Notes: generated by a model from the letters alone, not told the origin. Numbered from the stretch's first letter, positions 26,046 to 35,252 are shown. The stretch is 44,496 nucleotides of DNA from Herbaspirillum sp. LeCh32-8 (GCF_017814915.1 NZ_JAGIPZ010000021.1:1-44496); one strand, 5' to 3'. Program-made: numbers and translations.

Positions 26046-27743
26046 ATGTCAAAACTGAAAACCGGCGGCCAGCTCCTGGTCGATGCGCTGCTGGCCCAGG
26101 ACGTCGATACCGCGTTCTGCGTGCCGGGCGAAAGCTACCTCGACGTCCTCAACGCGCTCTACGACCAGCAGCGCTCGGTGCGCGTGATCTCCTGCCGTCA
26201 CGAGGGCGCGGCCGCCTTCATGGCCGAGGCCTACGGCAAGCTCACCGGTCGTCCGGGCATCTGCTTCGTCACGCGCGGGCCGGGGGCCACCAATGCCAGC
26301 ATCGGCGTGCATACCGCGTTCCAGGATTCGACCCCGATGGTGCTCTTCGTCGGCCAGGTCGGGCGCGACATGATGGAGCGCGAAGCCTTCCAGGAGATCG
26401 ACTATCGCCGCATGTTCGGCCAGTTCACCAAATGGGTGGCGCAGATCGACGACGTCTCGCGCGTGGGCGAATACGTCTCGCGCGCCTTCTCGGTGGCGAT
26501 GTCGGGCCGCCCCGGCCCGGTGGTGCTGGCGTTGCCGGAAGACATGCTCACCGAGTCCACCTTCGGGCGCGAGATCGCCCGCGCCGAGGCGCCGCAGTCC
26601 CTGCCCGACCCGGACGCGCTGGAGCGCATGCAGCAGCTGCTGCGCGAGGCGAAGAAGCCGTTGATGATCCTCGGCGGCTCCGGCTGGGACCAGGAAGGCG
26701 TGCGCAACATCGCGCGCTTCGCAGTCCAGCAGAACCTGCCGGTGGCGGCTTCGTTCCGCCGCCAGGATCTGTTCGACAACCGCCACCCCAACTACGTCGG
26801 CGAGATCGGCATCGGCGTCAATCCGGCGCTGGCCAAGATGGTGACCGAATCCGACCTGATCATTTCGGTCGGCTCGCGCCTGGGCGAGATGGTCACCAGC
26901 GGCTACACCCTGCTGGACATTCCGCGCCCGCGCCAGAAGCTGGTGCACATCATGCCCGCGCCGGAAGAGCTGGGCCGGGTCTACCAGACCGATGTGAAGA
27001 TCGCCGCCACGCTCAACGCCTTCGCGCGCGCGGCCGCGCAGCTGGCGCCGGCCGGCGGCGACGCCTGGCGCGAATGGCACAAGGAGGCGCGCGACACCTA
27101 CCTGGCCTATATCGAGCCCGCCGCGCGCGCCACCGAGTTCGACGCCGGCATCGCCTTCAAGCAGATGCGCAGCATCCTGAGCCAGGACGCCATCCTGACC
27201 AACGGCGCCGGCAACTACACCGCATGGGCGCACCGCTATTACCAGTTCTCGCAACCGACCAGCCAGTTGGCGCCGACCAGCGGCGCCATGGGCTACGGCG
27301 TGCCGGCGGCGATCGCGGCCAAGCTGGTGTTCCCGCAGCGGCAGGTGATCTGCCTGGGCGGCGACGGCTGCTTCCTGATGACCTCTCAGGAATTGGCCAC
27401 CGCCGTGCGCAACCGCCTGGGCATCGTGTTCCTGGTGTTCAACAACGGCATGTACGCCACCATCCGCATGCATCAGGAGAAGAACTATCCCGGCCGCGTG
27501 ATGGCCACCGACCTCAACAATCCGGACTTCGTGGCCTACGCCAAGTCCTTCGGCGTCGACGCCGTGGCCATCAGCAAGACCGAGGAGTTCGCCCCCGCGC
27601 TGGAGAAAGCGCTGGCCACCGCCAGCTCGACCTCGCTGCCCTACCTGATCGAGCTGGTGCTGGACCAGGAGATGCTGACCCCGCGCGCCACGCTGTCGGG
27701 CCTGCGCAAGACCGCGCTGGCCGAGCGCGCCGACAAGGCCTGA
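26046..27743 (+). CDS. thiamine diphosphate-dependent enzyme, acetolactate synthase-like
   Basis: A 565-residue enzyme of the acetolactate synthase/benzoylformate decarboxylase superfamily. The catalytic Glu is E53 in CRHEGAAAFMAEAYG. The FAD/central domain lies at about 190-330, and the cofactor-binding motif GDGCFLM...NNG at about 439-466. It is not assigned as IlvB: no ilvN small-subunit gene follows, and the context (AraC regulator, lactate-type permease, SDR, NIPSNAP) is catabolic. A 2-keto acid decarboxylase or carboligase is more likely. The start at 26046 has AAGAGA upstream; a frame start at 25986 adds unrelated residues. The gene ends 146 bases before a LysR regulator. Confidence 0.9.
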   Translation: MSKLKTGGQLLVDALLAQDVDTAFCVPGESYLDVLNALYDQQRSVRVISCRHEGAAAFMAEAYGKLTGRPGICFVTRGPGATNASIGVHTAFQDSTPMVLFVGQVGRDMMEREAFQEIDYRRMFGQFTKWVAQIDDVSRVGEYVSRAFSVAMSGRPGPVVLALPEDMLTESTFGREIARAEAPQSLPDPDALERMQQLLREAKKPLMILGGSGWDQEGVRNIARFAVQQNLPVAASFRRQDLFDNRHPNYVGEIGIGVNPALAKMVTESDLIISVGSRLGEMVTSGYTLLDIPRPRQKLVHIMPAPEELGRVYQTDVKIAATLNAFARAAAQLAPAGGDAWREWHKEARDTYLAYIEPAARATEFDAGIAFKQMRSILSQDAILTNGAGNYTAWAHRYYQFSQPTSQLAPTSGAMGYGVPAAIAAKLVFPQRQVICLGGDGCFLMTSQELATAVRNRLGIVFLVFNNGMYATIRMHQEKNYPGRVMATDLNNPDFVAYAKSFGVDAVAISKTEEFAPALEKALATASSTSLPYLIELVLDQEMLTPRATLSGLRKTALAERADKA

Positions 27744-27889
27744 ACGTCATCTGAAGTCCCCGTCGTCGCGGCGCCTCCCGGTGCTGCGGCGACGGCGCAG
27801 TCTCTGCCCGCCGCTCCTGTATGATCTCCGCATCAAGCGCTCCGCAAAAAACAAAAGCGCCCCTACCACCGGAGACAGAGAACATTCCC

Positions 27890-28804
27890 ATGAAAGACGA
27901 ACGCCTGCTGGAGATGCAAGTCTTCAAGGCCGTGGCCGAACACGGCGGCTTCACCGCGGCCGCCCATGCGCTGGACGCCAGCCAACCTTTCGTCAGCCGC
28001 ACCATGAACAGCCTGGAGAAACGCCTGGGCGTGGCGCTGTTGCGGCGCTCGACGCGCCAGGTCAGCCTGACCGAGGAAGGCAAGATCTTCCTTGCATCCT
28101 GCAGCAAGATCATCGGCGACATCGAGCAAGCCGAAGGACAAGTTTCCTCCACCGGCGCGTCGGCCTCGGGCGACCTGCGCATCACCGCGGCCACTTCCTT
28201 CGGCATGGACCAGGTGGTGCCGCTGCTGCCGCAATTCATGGAACAGTACCCCAACGTGCGCGTGCGGCTGGCCTTGTCAGACACGCTGGTCGACCTGATC
28301 GGCAGCGGCGTCGACGTCGCCATCCGCATGGGTCACCTGCAGGACTCCATGCTGCTCTCACGCAAGCTGTGCCACCTGCAGCGCATCATCGTGGCTGCGC
28401 CGTTGTACATCGACAGGCACGGCATGCCGCAGACGCCGGACGACCTGCTGCGCCACAACTGCCTGCAATGGGAGGCGCCGATGGACCACCTGAACAACTG
28501 GCCCTTCATCGTCGACGGCCAGCGCATGAGCCTGGACATCCGCGGCAACTTCCGTTTCACCAGCGGCATGTCGTCGGTGGAGATGGTGTTGGCCGGCGTC
28601 GGCATCACGCGCATGGCCGAGCACTTCGCGCTGCCGGCGATCCGCGCCGGCAAGCTGGTGCCGTTGCTGTCGGACTACCAGGCCCAGGACGAGACCGCGA
28701 TCCACGCCGTCTACGTCAAGGAGCGCAATGTGCATCCGCGCGTGCGCGCCTTCGTCAACTTCCTGGCCGACAAGTTCGCCGATCCGCCCTGGGGGCGGGC
28801 ATAG
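27890..28804 (+). CDS. LysR family transcriptional regulator
   Basis: A 304-residue LysR regulator. The N-terminal winged helix has LEMQVFKAVAEHGGFTAAAH, SQPFVSRTMNSLEKRLGVALLRRSTRQVSLTEEG (10-70). The effector domain begins at about residue 88 (GDLRITAATSFGMDQVVPLLPQFMEQYPNVRVRL). The start at 27890 gives the standard family beginning. It stands on the plus strand, between the thiamine-diphosphate enzyme gene and the convergent MFS gene. Neither is clearly its target, since LysR genes usually control a divergent neighbour and there is none here. Confidence 0.94.
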   Translation: MKDERLLEMQVFKAVAEHGGFTAAAHALDASQPFVSRTMNSLEKRLGVALLRRSTRQVSLTEEGKIFLASCSKIIGDIEQAEGQVSSTGASASGDLRITAATSFGMDQVVPLLPQFMEQYPNVRVRLALSDTLVDLIGSGVDVAIRMGHLQDSMLLSRKLCHLQRIIVAAPLYIDRHGMPQTPDDLLRHNCLQWEAPMDHLNNWPFIVDGQRMSLDIRGNFRFTSGMSSVEMVLAGVGITRMAEHFALPAIRAGKLVPLLSDYQAQDETAIHAVYVKERNVHPRVRAFVNFLADKFADPPWGRA

Positions 28805-28832
28805 CGCGAGCTTCAGTCCGACGCATAAAAAA

Positions 28833-28850
28833 GGCCGCCCGAAGGCGGCC
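28833..28850 (-). terminator. intrinsic terminator of the MFS gene
   Basis: GGCCGCC and GGCGGCC form a 7-bp stem with a four-base loop (CGAA). On the minus strand it is followed by a run of six T at 28827-28832. It lies about 33 bases beyond the MFS stop codon, in the gap that separates it from the convergent LysR gene. Confidence 0.85.
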
Positions 28851-28882
28851 AAACACTTGCATGGCTATTCTTTGCGGCCGGC

Positions 28883-30184
28883 TTATTTGTCCAGCCGCTT
28901 GGGCAGCAGCATCGTCACCAGCGCGCCGAACACCATGATCGCGCCGATGATGTACATGCCGATGTCGGTGCGCCCGGTCGTCACATTGAGCCAGCCCACC
29001 AGATAAGGCGAGACGAAACCGGCGATGTTGCCGAAGGAGTTGACGAAGGCCAGCGCCGCCGCCACCGAGGCGCCGACGAACATCGAGGTCGGCAGCGCCC
29101 AGAACAGGCTGATGCAGGAATACACGCCGGCCGCCGCCAGCGACAGGCAGGCCACCGTGATCGCCGGCCCGCCATTGATCACCATCGCCAGCGCCAAACC
29201 GATGGCGCCGATGGTCAGCATGCCGGCGAAGTACAGGCGGCGCTTGCCGCTGATGTCGGCGCCGCGACCCGACAGGTAGAGCGCAATGGCCGCCACGATG
29301 TTGGGCACCGCCGAGTACAGGCCGATATGGAAGGGGTCAGCAACGCCGGCGCGCTTGATCAGCGACGGCATCCAGAAGCCCACCGCGTACAGGCCCATGA
29401 TCAGGCAGAAGTAGATCAGCACGAACACCCACAGCTGGCGGCTGGCGAGGAATTCGCGCACGCTGCCGTGCTCGACCTTGTCGACGTTCTCGGCCTGCAG
29501 GTCGGACTCGATCTTCTGCTTTTCGGCGGCGGACAGCCACGACACCTTGCGGAAATCGTCCGACAGGCAGAAGAACACGATCACGCCCAGCAGCACCGCC
29601 GGAATCGCCTCCACCAGGAACAGCCACTGCCAGGCCTGCAGGGGCTGCACGTCCTGGAATACGTCGAGGATGCCGCCCGACAGCGGACCGCCCACCACGA
29701 AGGCCAGCGGTGCGCCCATCACGTAGATCGCCATGGCGCGACCGCGCCGCTGCGCCGGGAACCACAAGGTCAGCAGATACATGATGCCGGGCGCGAAGCC
29801 GGCCTCGGCCACGCCCAGCAGGAAGCGCGCGATGTAGAACTGCATCGGTGTCTGCACCAGCAGCATCGCGGCCGAGACGACGCCCCAGGTGATCATGATG
29901 CGGGCGATCCAGACTCGCGCGCCGACCCTGCGCAGGATCATGTTGCTGGGGACTTCGAAGATCAGGTAACCGATGAAGAAGATGCCTGAACCCAGGCCGT
30001 AGATGGCGTCGTCGAACTTCAGCGCGTCCAGCATCTGCAGCTTGGCGAAGCCGACGTTGACCCGGTCGAGATAGGCCACCAGATAGCAGCACAGGATCAG
30101 CGGCAGCAGCCGCCAGTAAGCTTTCTTGTAAACGTCGTCGCCGTCGGCGTGCGCCAACGATCCGCTGTTGTATGCGGTAGTCAT
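28883..30184 (-). CDS. MFS transporter, anion:cation symporter (ACS) family
   Basis: A 433-residue, 12-helix major-facilitator protein. Signs of the ACS family are CCYLVAYLDRVNVGFAKLQM in helix 1, LGSGIFFIGYLIFEVPSNMIL, and ARFLLGVAEAGFAPGIMYLLTLWFP in helix 4. Relatives carry sugar acids, tartrate, phthalate or other organic anions. GGAG lies nine bases before the ATG. It follows the class II aldolase gene by 205 bases on the same strand, with a long hairpin between, and they probably share a substrate. That substrate cannot be named from sequence. The gene ends at a terminator. Confidence 0.92.
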   Translation of the reverse strand: MTTAYNSGSLAHADGDDVYKKAYWRLLPLILCCYLVAYLDRVNVGFAKLQMLDALKFDDAIYGLGSGIFFIGYLIFEVPSNMILRRVGARVWIARIMITWGVVSAAMLLVQTPMQFYIARFLLGVAEAGFAPGIMYLLTLWFPAQRRGRAMAIYVMGAPLAFVVGGPLSGGILDVFQDVQPLQAWQWLFLVEAIPAVLLGVIVFFCLSDDFRKVSWLSAAEKQKIESDLQAENVDKVEHGSVREFLASRQLWVFVLIYFCLIMGLYAVGFWMPSLIKRAGVADPFHIGLYSAVPNIVAAIALYLSGRGADISGKRRLYFAGMLTIGAIGLALAMVINGGPAITVACLSLAAAGVYSCISLFWALPTSMFVGASVAAALAFVNSFGNIAGFVSPYLVGWLNVTTGRTDIGMYIIGAIMVFGALVTMLLPKRLDK

Positions 30185-30267
30185 TTGAATTGTCTCCTTG
30201 GTGGCGGTTGGCTTTGTATTTTTTATTGGGGCAAGGTAAAGGAGGTGTCCCGGCCTCCCTTCCTGCC

Positions 30268-30302
30268 CGGCAGGGCGCTTCGCCGAAGCGAGCGCCCTGC
30301 CG
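30268..30302. other. nested hairpin between the aldolase and MFS genes
   Basis: CGGCAGGGCGCT and AGCGCCCTGCCG form a perfect 12-bp stem, and an alternative hairpin CGCTTCG-C-CGAAGCG (30276-30290) overlaps its loop. The T run (30306-30311) is on the plus-strand side, opposite to the flanking genes, so it is not a plain terminator for them. The two stems exclude each other partly. Confidence 0.6.
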
Positions 30303-30355
30303 CAGTTTTTTATTGAATGGTAAGTGATGCGTGCTGCCGTCGTGCCGTATCAGCC

Positions 30356-30385
30356 AACTCGGCTGAACTCGGCTGAACTCAGGTC
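30356..30385. repeat. short tandem decamer repeat
   Basis: AACTCGGCTG occurs twice in succession at 30356-30375, followed by a partial third copy (AACTCAGGTC). It lies just beyond the 3' end of the aldolase gene. Confidence 0.6.
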
Positions 30386-30389
30386 GACA

Positions 30390-31220
30390 TCAGTCGAACA
30401 GGTCGGGCTGCTTGTGCGAGATCTCGGCGAACAAGGTCTGGAAATGCAGCCAGCCGATGAACTCGTTGCCCAGGTGTTCGCGCGAGTAGCCGGCGAACTT
30501 GGGGTCGATTTCCTTGGGGCGGTGCTCCTTCACCGCCTCCATCATCAGCTGCATGCGGCAGCAGTGATCCAGCGCGATGAAGTGCCAGCAGGCATCGTCG
30601 ATGCTGTGACGGCTGGCGACCAGCAGGCCGTGGTTCTGGTGGATGATGGCCTTGTTGGTCTCGAAGGCGCGCGCCACCGGATGGCCGGACTCCTGCGCCA
30701 CCGGCACCTTGCCGGCACCGTCGCCCAGCACCGCGTGGTCGCCGTAGAACATGCAGGCATCCTGCGTCACCGGCGACAGCGGGCGACCGAAGGCGGCCCA
30801 GGCGCCGCCATGCACGGTGTGCGCGTGGCAGGAGGCGATGATGTCGGGGTTGTGTTCGTGGATCGCCGAGTGCAGCACGTAGCCGGCCTGGTTGATGGCG
30901 TAGTCGCCCTCCACCACCTTGCCCTTGTGGTCCACCAGCACCAGCATCGAGGTCTTCACCAGCGACCAGGGCACGGCCATCGGGTTGGTCCAGAACAGGT
31001 CGGGATGTTCCGGATCGCGCACCGTCAAGTGACCGCCGAAGCCGAACGAGAAGCCATGCTTGTCGAACACACGGCAAGCCGCCGCCAGGCGTTCCTTGCG
31101 GTGGCGGCGTTCTTCCTCCACGGAAGCGAACACCGGCTCTTTCGGAAAGATCAGGCCTTCCTGGTTCGGTTGATAAACGGATTTGTTTTTGGTTGGGGCT
31201 TGGGTGGCTTCCATCAGCAT
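30390..31220 (-). CDS. class II aldolase/adducin family protein
   Basis: A 276-residue protein of the class II (zinc-dependent) aldolase fold. The putative metal-binding histidines are in SCHAHTVHGGAW and IIHQNHGLL, and the fold core is RHRKERLAAACRVFDKHGFSFGFGGHLTVRD. The family includes fuculose and ribulose phosphate aldolases and epimerases, but also decarboxylases and salvage enzymes. The ATG at 31220 has GGAG six bases upstream; two codons later there is another ATG. It is followed by an ACS transporter on the same strand. Substrate is unknown. The length is longer than classical FucA (about 215) because of an N-terminal extension of about 30 residues. Confidence 0.9.
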   Translation of the reverse strand: MLMEATQAPTKNKSVYQPNQEGLIFPKEPVFASVEEERRHRKERLAAACRVFDKHGFSFGFGGHLTVRDPEHPDLFWTNPMAVPWSLVKTSMLVLVDHKGKVVEGDYAINQAGYVLHSAIHEHNPDIIASCHAHTVHGGAWAAFGRPLSPVTQDACMFYGDHAVLGDGAGKVPVAQESGHPVARAFETNKAIIHQNHGLLVASRHSIDDACWHFIALDHCCRMQLMMEAVKEHRPKEIDPKFAGYSREHLGNEFIGWLHFQTLFAEISHKQPDLFD

Positions 31221-31380
31221 GACTGTCTCCTGGGTGATCGAGCAGTCATTATAGGAAGCGGTCATCGCCGGATTAAGCACTCCGCCGGCATAGGACTTAT
31301 GCAGCTGCAAGCGTGAATCGGCGCGGCTTTACGGGAGATTTTCCATGCTGCGGCGCAGCGTTTTCCAGCATGCATCCATC

Positions 31381-31413
31381 CTGCGGGGAAACGATCTGCA
31401 CGCCTCCCCGCAG
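31381..31413. other. hairpin downstream of the FAD oxidoreductase gene
   Basis: CTGCGGGGA and TCCCCGCAG form a perfect 9-bp stem with a 15-base loop, 23 bases beyond the stop. No T run follows on the minus strand. Confidence 0.5.
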
Positions 31414-31435
31414 CACGGGAATCACCGCGACCGCG

Positions 31436-32743
31436 TCATGAAAAACGGTCGAGCACGCTGTACCAGGCCACCCCCGCAGCAATATAGAAGCGCTGCAGCC
31501 CGTGGAAGGGAATCGGATGAATGGTGCTGACCGGGAACGGGAAACGTGTGCCCGCCTGCCCCAGCAACCGCTGCGCCAGGCAACGCCCCATGGTGCTGGA
31601 CATGGCGATGCCGCGGCCGTTGTAGCCCAATGCGATGCTCAGTCCCGGCGCGGGTTCGTGCACATGCGGCAGGAAGTCGCGCGTGATGGCGACCCGGCCG
31701 GCCCAGCGGTATTCGTATTGCACGCCCTTGAGCTGGGGGAACAGCAGCTCGACCGAGCGTTCGAGATGGATGAAATCCTCGGGTCCGCGCGGATCGCGGA
31801 ACGGGCCGCGCCCGCCCATCAGCAAACGCCCCTGGGCATCGCGCCGGTAATACAGCAGCAGGCGCCGCGAATCAGAGGCCACTTCGCGCCCCGGCAGGAT
31901 CGAGGCCGCAAGCTCGTCCGGCAGCGGCCGGGTGGCGACGATGAAGCTGTTGGCGGCAATCACCGATTGCCTCAGCATGGGCCACAAGTGATCGCTGTAG
32001 CCGTTGGTGGCGATCACCACGCGCCCGGCGTCGATGTGCGGCCCTCCCTTCGTATGCACCCGCCACCCGCCTTCGCGACGTTCCAGCCTGACGACCCGCG
32101 TGTCGCCGTGGATCGCCGCGCCCAGACCGGCTGCAGCGCGCGCCAGGCCGCGACAGTACTTCAACGGATGGATGCTGCCGGCGCGATGGTCCTTCCAGCC
32201 GCCGACGTAGGCTTGCGTACCGATGTGGCGCGCTACTTCGGCCGCGTCCATCATTTGCGCATGCGCGCCTTCAGCCCGCCATTGCCGCGCGCGCGATTCG
32301 AGCGCACGCATGGTCTTGACCGAATGGGTGGGCTGGATCCAGCCGTTGCGCAGCGCATCACAGGCGATGCCGTGGCGCTTGATCAATTCGAACACGGTAT
32401 CGGCCGCCGTGCCGATGGCGCCGATCAGCGGATCGGCAACCGCCGTGCCGAACATTACCCGCAACTGGTCTGGATCGTATTTGAGGCCGGGGATAACTTG
32501 CCCGCCGTTGCGTCCGGAAGCGCCCCAGCCGGGTTGCGCGGCGTCGAGTACGCATACCGAGGCGCCGCCTTCCGCCAGATGCAGCGCGGTGGACAAGCCG
32601 GTGTAGCCGGCCCCGACAACGACAACATCGCAGCGCATGGAGGCGGCCAGTGCCGGCGCGTGCACGGCCTCGCCGCCGATGGCGGCCCATAGCGAGGGCG
32701 GGAACGGCATGCGGGCGTCGCCCTGCAGATTGGAGCTATCCAT
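31436..32743 (-). CDS. FAD-dependent amine/amino acid oxidoreductase (DAO/DadA-like)
   Basis: A 435-residue flavoprotein of the D-amino-acid oxidase/glycine oxidase/DadA family. The Rossmann motif VVVGAGYTGLSTALHLAEGG ends in VLDA. WGASGRNGGQVIPG follows, and then the C-terminal FAD contact GYNGRGIAMSSTMG. Such enzymes oxidise amino acids, sarcosine, gamma-glutamyl amines or opines in the cytoplasm or at the inner membrane. The ATG at 32743 is eight bases after the ABC ATPase stop, so it is the last gene of an import-and-oxidise operon. A polar amino acid, opine or amine is the likely substrate; which one is unknown. Confidence 0.9.
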   Translation of the reverse strand: MDSSNLQGDARMPFPPSLWAAIGGEAVHAPALAASMRCDVVVVGAGYTGLSTALHLAEGGASVCVLDAAQPGWGASGRNGGQVIPGLKYDPDQLRVMFGTAVADPLIGAIGTAADTVFELIKRHGIACDALRNGWIQPTHSVKTMRALESRARQWRAEGAHAQMMDAAEVARHIGTQAYVGGWKDHRAGSIHPLKYCRGLARAAAGLGAAIHGDTRVVRLERREGGWRVHTKGGPHIDAGRVVIATNGYSDHLWPMLRQSVIAANSFIVATRPLPDELAASILPGREVASDSRRLLLYYRRDAQGRLLMGGRGPFRDPRGPEDFIHLERSVELLFPQLKGVQYEYRWAGRVAITRDFLPHVHEPAPGLSIALGYNGRGIAMSSTMGRCLAQRLLGQAGTRFPFPVSTIHPIPFHGLQRFYIAAGVAWYSVLDRFS

Positions 32744-32751
32744 CGCGCCGC

Positions 32752-33480
32752 TCACTTGCCGATCACACGGCGCAGGAAATCCTGCGTGCGCGCGTGTTGG
32801 GGTTCGGTCAGCACATGCCGGGCCGGGCCTTCCTCGACGATGCTGCCGCTGTGCAGGAAGCACACGCGGTCCGCCACCTCACGGGCAAACCCCATCTCAT
32901 GCGTCACCACGATCATGGTCATACCGTCGGCGGCAAGCGTACGCATCACGGCCAGCACTTCGCCCACCAGTTCCGGATCAAGCGCGGAAGTCGGCTCATC
33001 GAACAGGATCGCCTCCGGCTGCATCGCCAGCGAGCGTGCGATCGCCACACGCTGCTGCTGGCCGCCGGAGAGCTGGCTGGGATAGGCGTCGCAGCGCTGC
33101 GCCAGGCCGACCTTGTCCAGCTGCGCGATGGCTTGCTCGCGCGCCTGCTCGCGCGGCAGCTTGTTGACGAACACGGGGCCCTCGGTAACGTTCTCCAATA
33201 CGGTGCGATGGGGGAACAGATTGAAGCGCTGGAACACCATGCCGACCCGCGTGCGCAGGCGATGGATATCGGGCCCGTCGCGGTCGACCAATTGACCGTC
33301 GATCAGGATCTCGCCGCCGTCATAGGATTCGAGACCGTTGATGCAACGCAGGACGGTGGACTTGCCCGAACCCGACGGGCCGATCAGGCACACGACCTCG
33401 CCATCGGCCACCGACAGCGATACGTCCTTCAATACCTCGTTGCGGCCGAAGCACTTGGAAATACGTTTGACGTCGATCAT
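32752..33480 (-). CDS. amino acid ABC transporter ATP-binding protein
   Basis: A 242-residue ATPase of the polar amino acid transporter family. The Walker A is GPSGSGKS (34-41), with a Q-loop at [12 protein letters not shown], the signature LSGGQQQR (about 137), Walker [16 protein letters not shown] and the switch His in [10 protein letters not shown]. The sequence [13 protein letters not shown] is typical of GlnQ/HisP/GltL-like proteins. The ATG overlaps the permease stop (ATGA), showing translational coupling. A single permease gene precedes it, so the transporter probably uses a permease homodimer. Confidence 0.96.
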   Translation of the reverse strand: MIDVKRISKCFGRNEVLKDVSLSVADGEVVCLIGPSGSGKSTVLRCINGLESYDGGEILIDGQLVDRDGPDIHRLRTRVGMVFQRFNLFPHRTVLENVTEGPVFVNKLPREQAREQAIAQLDKVGLAQRCDAYPSQLSGGQQQRVAIARSLAMQPEAILFDEPTSALDPELVGEVLAVMRTLAADGMTMIVVTHEMGFAREVADRVCFLHSGSIVEEGPARHVLTEPQHARTQDFLRRVIGK

Positions 33481-34133
33481 CGCGTTCTCCCCTTCTTGCC
33501 GCGGATCTCCAGACGGCGAATGACAAACACCAGCGGCAGCGACAGCAGCAGGTAAAGCACCGCGACCATCGTGTAGACCGTCATGTTCTGGAAGGTGCTC
33601 GACGCAATCATCTGGCCTGCGCGCGTCATTTCGAGCACGGTAATGGTGGACACCAGCGAGGAGTCCTTGAGCATCATCACCAGCGTGTTGCCGTAAGGCG
33701 GCAGCGCAATGCGAAAGGCCTGCGGCAGGATCACGCGGCGCATGATCATCGGCCCGCGCATGCCGATCGACTGCGCCGCCTCGACCTGGCCTGCGTCTAC
33801 CGCCTCGATGCCGGCGCGGAAGTTCTCGGCCTGGTAGGCCGAGTAGGCGATGCCCAGGCCGATCACGCCGGCCTGGAAGGCCGACAGCTGGATGCCCATG
33901 TCCGGCAGCACGAAATAGATGTAGAACAGCTGCACGATGATGGGCAGCCCGCGGATCACGTTGACGATGGTCGCGCCCGCCAGCGCGACCGGCTTGATGC
34001 GCGAGATCTTCATCAGCGCCAGCACCAGGCCGATCACGGAACTGAGCAGGAAGGAATAGAGGGTGACTTCGATCGTGACCAGCGCTCCTTTCAGGAGGAT
34101 GGGCAGGAAGTCCAGCACGGTTTGGGAGAACAT
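33477..34133 (-). CDS. amino acid ABC transporter permease
   Basis: A 218-residue inner-membrane permease of the His/Glu/Gln/Arg/opine type. Five hydrophobic helices are visible. The conserved loop that docks on the ATPase is [35 protein letters not shown]. The start at 34133 ([13 protein letters not shown]) is chosen because upstream residues look non-coding. Its end overlaps the ATPase start. It follows the binding-protein gene by 107 bases. Confidence 0.95.
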   Translation of the reverse strand: MFSQTVLDFLPILLKGALVTIEVTLYSFLLSSVIGLVLALMKISRIKPVALAGATIVNVIRGLPIIVQLFYIYFVLPDMGIQLSAFQAGVIGLGIAYSAYQAENFRAGIEAVDAGQVEAAQSIGMRGPMIMRRVILPQAFRIALPPYGNTLVMMLKDSSLVSTITVLEMTRAGQMIASSTFQNMTVYTMVAVLYLLLSLPLVFVIRRLEIRGKKGRTR

Positions 34134-34240
34134 GGGCGTGACGGAATGGACAGGTGGGATCAGGGCGCTGCACGCCGCGCGGATGCGGCGGCGCACAGGC
34201 ATGCAAGACCGGGAACGGTGCCCGGCGGGTGCGGTTCAGC

Positions 34241-35005
34241 TCAGTTGAGCTTCCACTGCTCGACGACGCGCGTCAGCGTGCCGTCGGCCTTGAGCTCGGC
34301 GATGGCCTTGTTCAGGCGCTCCATCAATTTGGCATCGCCCTTGCGCACCACGAGGCAGACATCGCCCATCAGCGTGGACTGGTACTCCTTGACCAGGCGC
34401 ACCTGTGGGTTGGCGCCCTGCGCCAACTGATAGGCGACGATAGGACGGTCGCCGAAGCCGGCCTTGATGCGGCCCAGACCGACGTCGCGCATCATGTCCG
34501 ACACCGAATCGTAAGTCCTCACTTCCTTGAAGATGCCCTTCTTGTTGAAGGCATCGACAAACACGGTGCCGACCTGGGCGCCGATGATCTCGCCCTTCAG
34601 GTCGTCCAGGGTCTTGTAGCTCTTCTGATCCTGGGCATTGACGAACAGGCCTTCGCCGTAGGAGTACACCGGGTTGCTGAAATCGACGATCTGGGCGCGC
34701 GCCTCGGTCTTGAGCATGGCGGCGGCGATGATGTCGATCTTGCTGCCGGTGAGGGAAGGAATCAGCGCGGAAAACGGCGTCTGCTGGACGTTGACCGAGA
34801 AGCCGGCCTTGCTGCCCACGGCGGCGATGGTGTCGATCATCATGCCCTGCAGCTTGTTGGTCTTGATGTCGAGGAAGGTGAAGGGGACGCCGGTGGAGGT
34901 GGCGCCGACGGTGTAGCTGGTCTGGGCCAGAGCCGGCCCGGTGGCGGCGACGGACAGTGCGACCACGCCCAGCAGATGTTTCAGCAAACGATTGAACGGC
35001 TTCAT
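34241..35005 (-). CDS. polar amino acid ABC transporter periplasmic binding protein
   Basis: A 254-residue solute-binding protein. Residues 1-26 form a signal peptide ([21 protein letters not shown]). The mature part has [55 protein letters not shown] and [18 protein letters not shown], matching family 3 (SBP_bac_3) proteins that bind polar amino acids or opines. The usual substrate-carboxylate Arg lies in TEARAQ. GGGAG is four bases before the ATG. It is the first gene of the operon with permease, ATPase and FAD oxidoreductase, divergent from an IclR regulator. Confidence 0.95.
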   Translation of the reverse strand: MKPFNRLLKHLLGVVALSVAATGPALAQTSYTVGATSTGVPFTFLDIKTNKLQGMMIDTIAAVGSKAGFSVNVQQTPFSALIPSLTGSKIDIIAAAMLKTEARAQIVDFSNPVYSYGEGLFVNAQDQKSYKTLDDLKGEIIGAQVGTVFVDAFNKKGIFKEVRTYDSVSDMMRDVGLGRIKAGFGDRPIVAYQLAQGANPQVRLVKEYQSTLMGDVCLVVRKGDAKLMERLNKAIAELKADGTLTRVVEQWKLN

Positions 35006-35252
35006 ACGACTCCCTTTTTGCGCAAGATCCCGGCGCAACGAAACGGTTGGAAGCCCGCCGCGGGCCAATGCCGGCGGCGGTACGCGGACTGCTGCGGCGC
35101 CCGTGGCGGGCCCGGATGCCTCAAAAAATCAACGCTTCCCCATCGGACGTGCCCGGTATGGCCGCGACGGGAAACGACAGCTTGAAACAACATGGACGAC
35201 TGAGAAACAACAGACTACGCACGCTTGGATATCAATATTCGGCGTCTAAATA

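Noticed and set aside
26049..27473. A 474-codon minus-strand frame opposite the thiamine-diphosphate enzyme gene
   Set aside because: Antisense shadow with biased composition; the plus-strand protein has the conserved Glu and cofactor motif.
26046..27743. Acetolactate synthase large subunit (ilvB)
   Set aside because: No ilvN or ilvC gene follows and the neighbours are catabolic, so only superfamily membership is claimed.
35002..35193. A 63-codon minus-strand frame in the ABC operon leader
   Set aside because: Not annotated as a gene because codon use is poor and there is no ribosome-binding site, although its stop overlaps the binding-protein start; listed as a low-interest finding instead.
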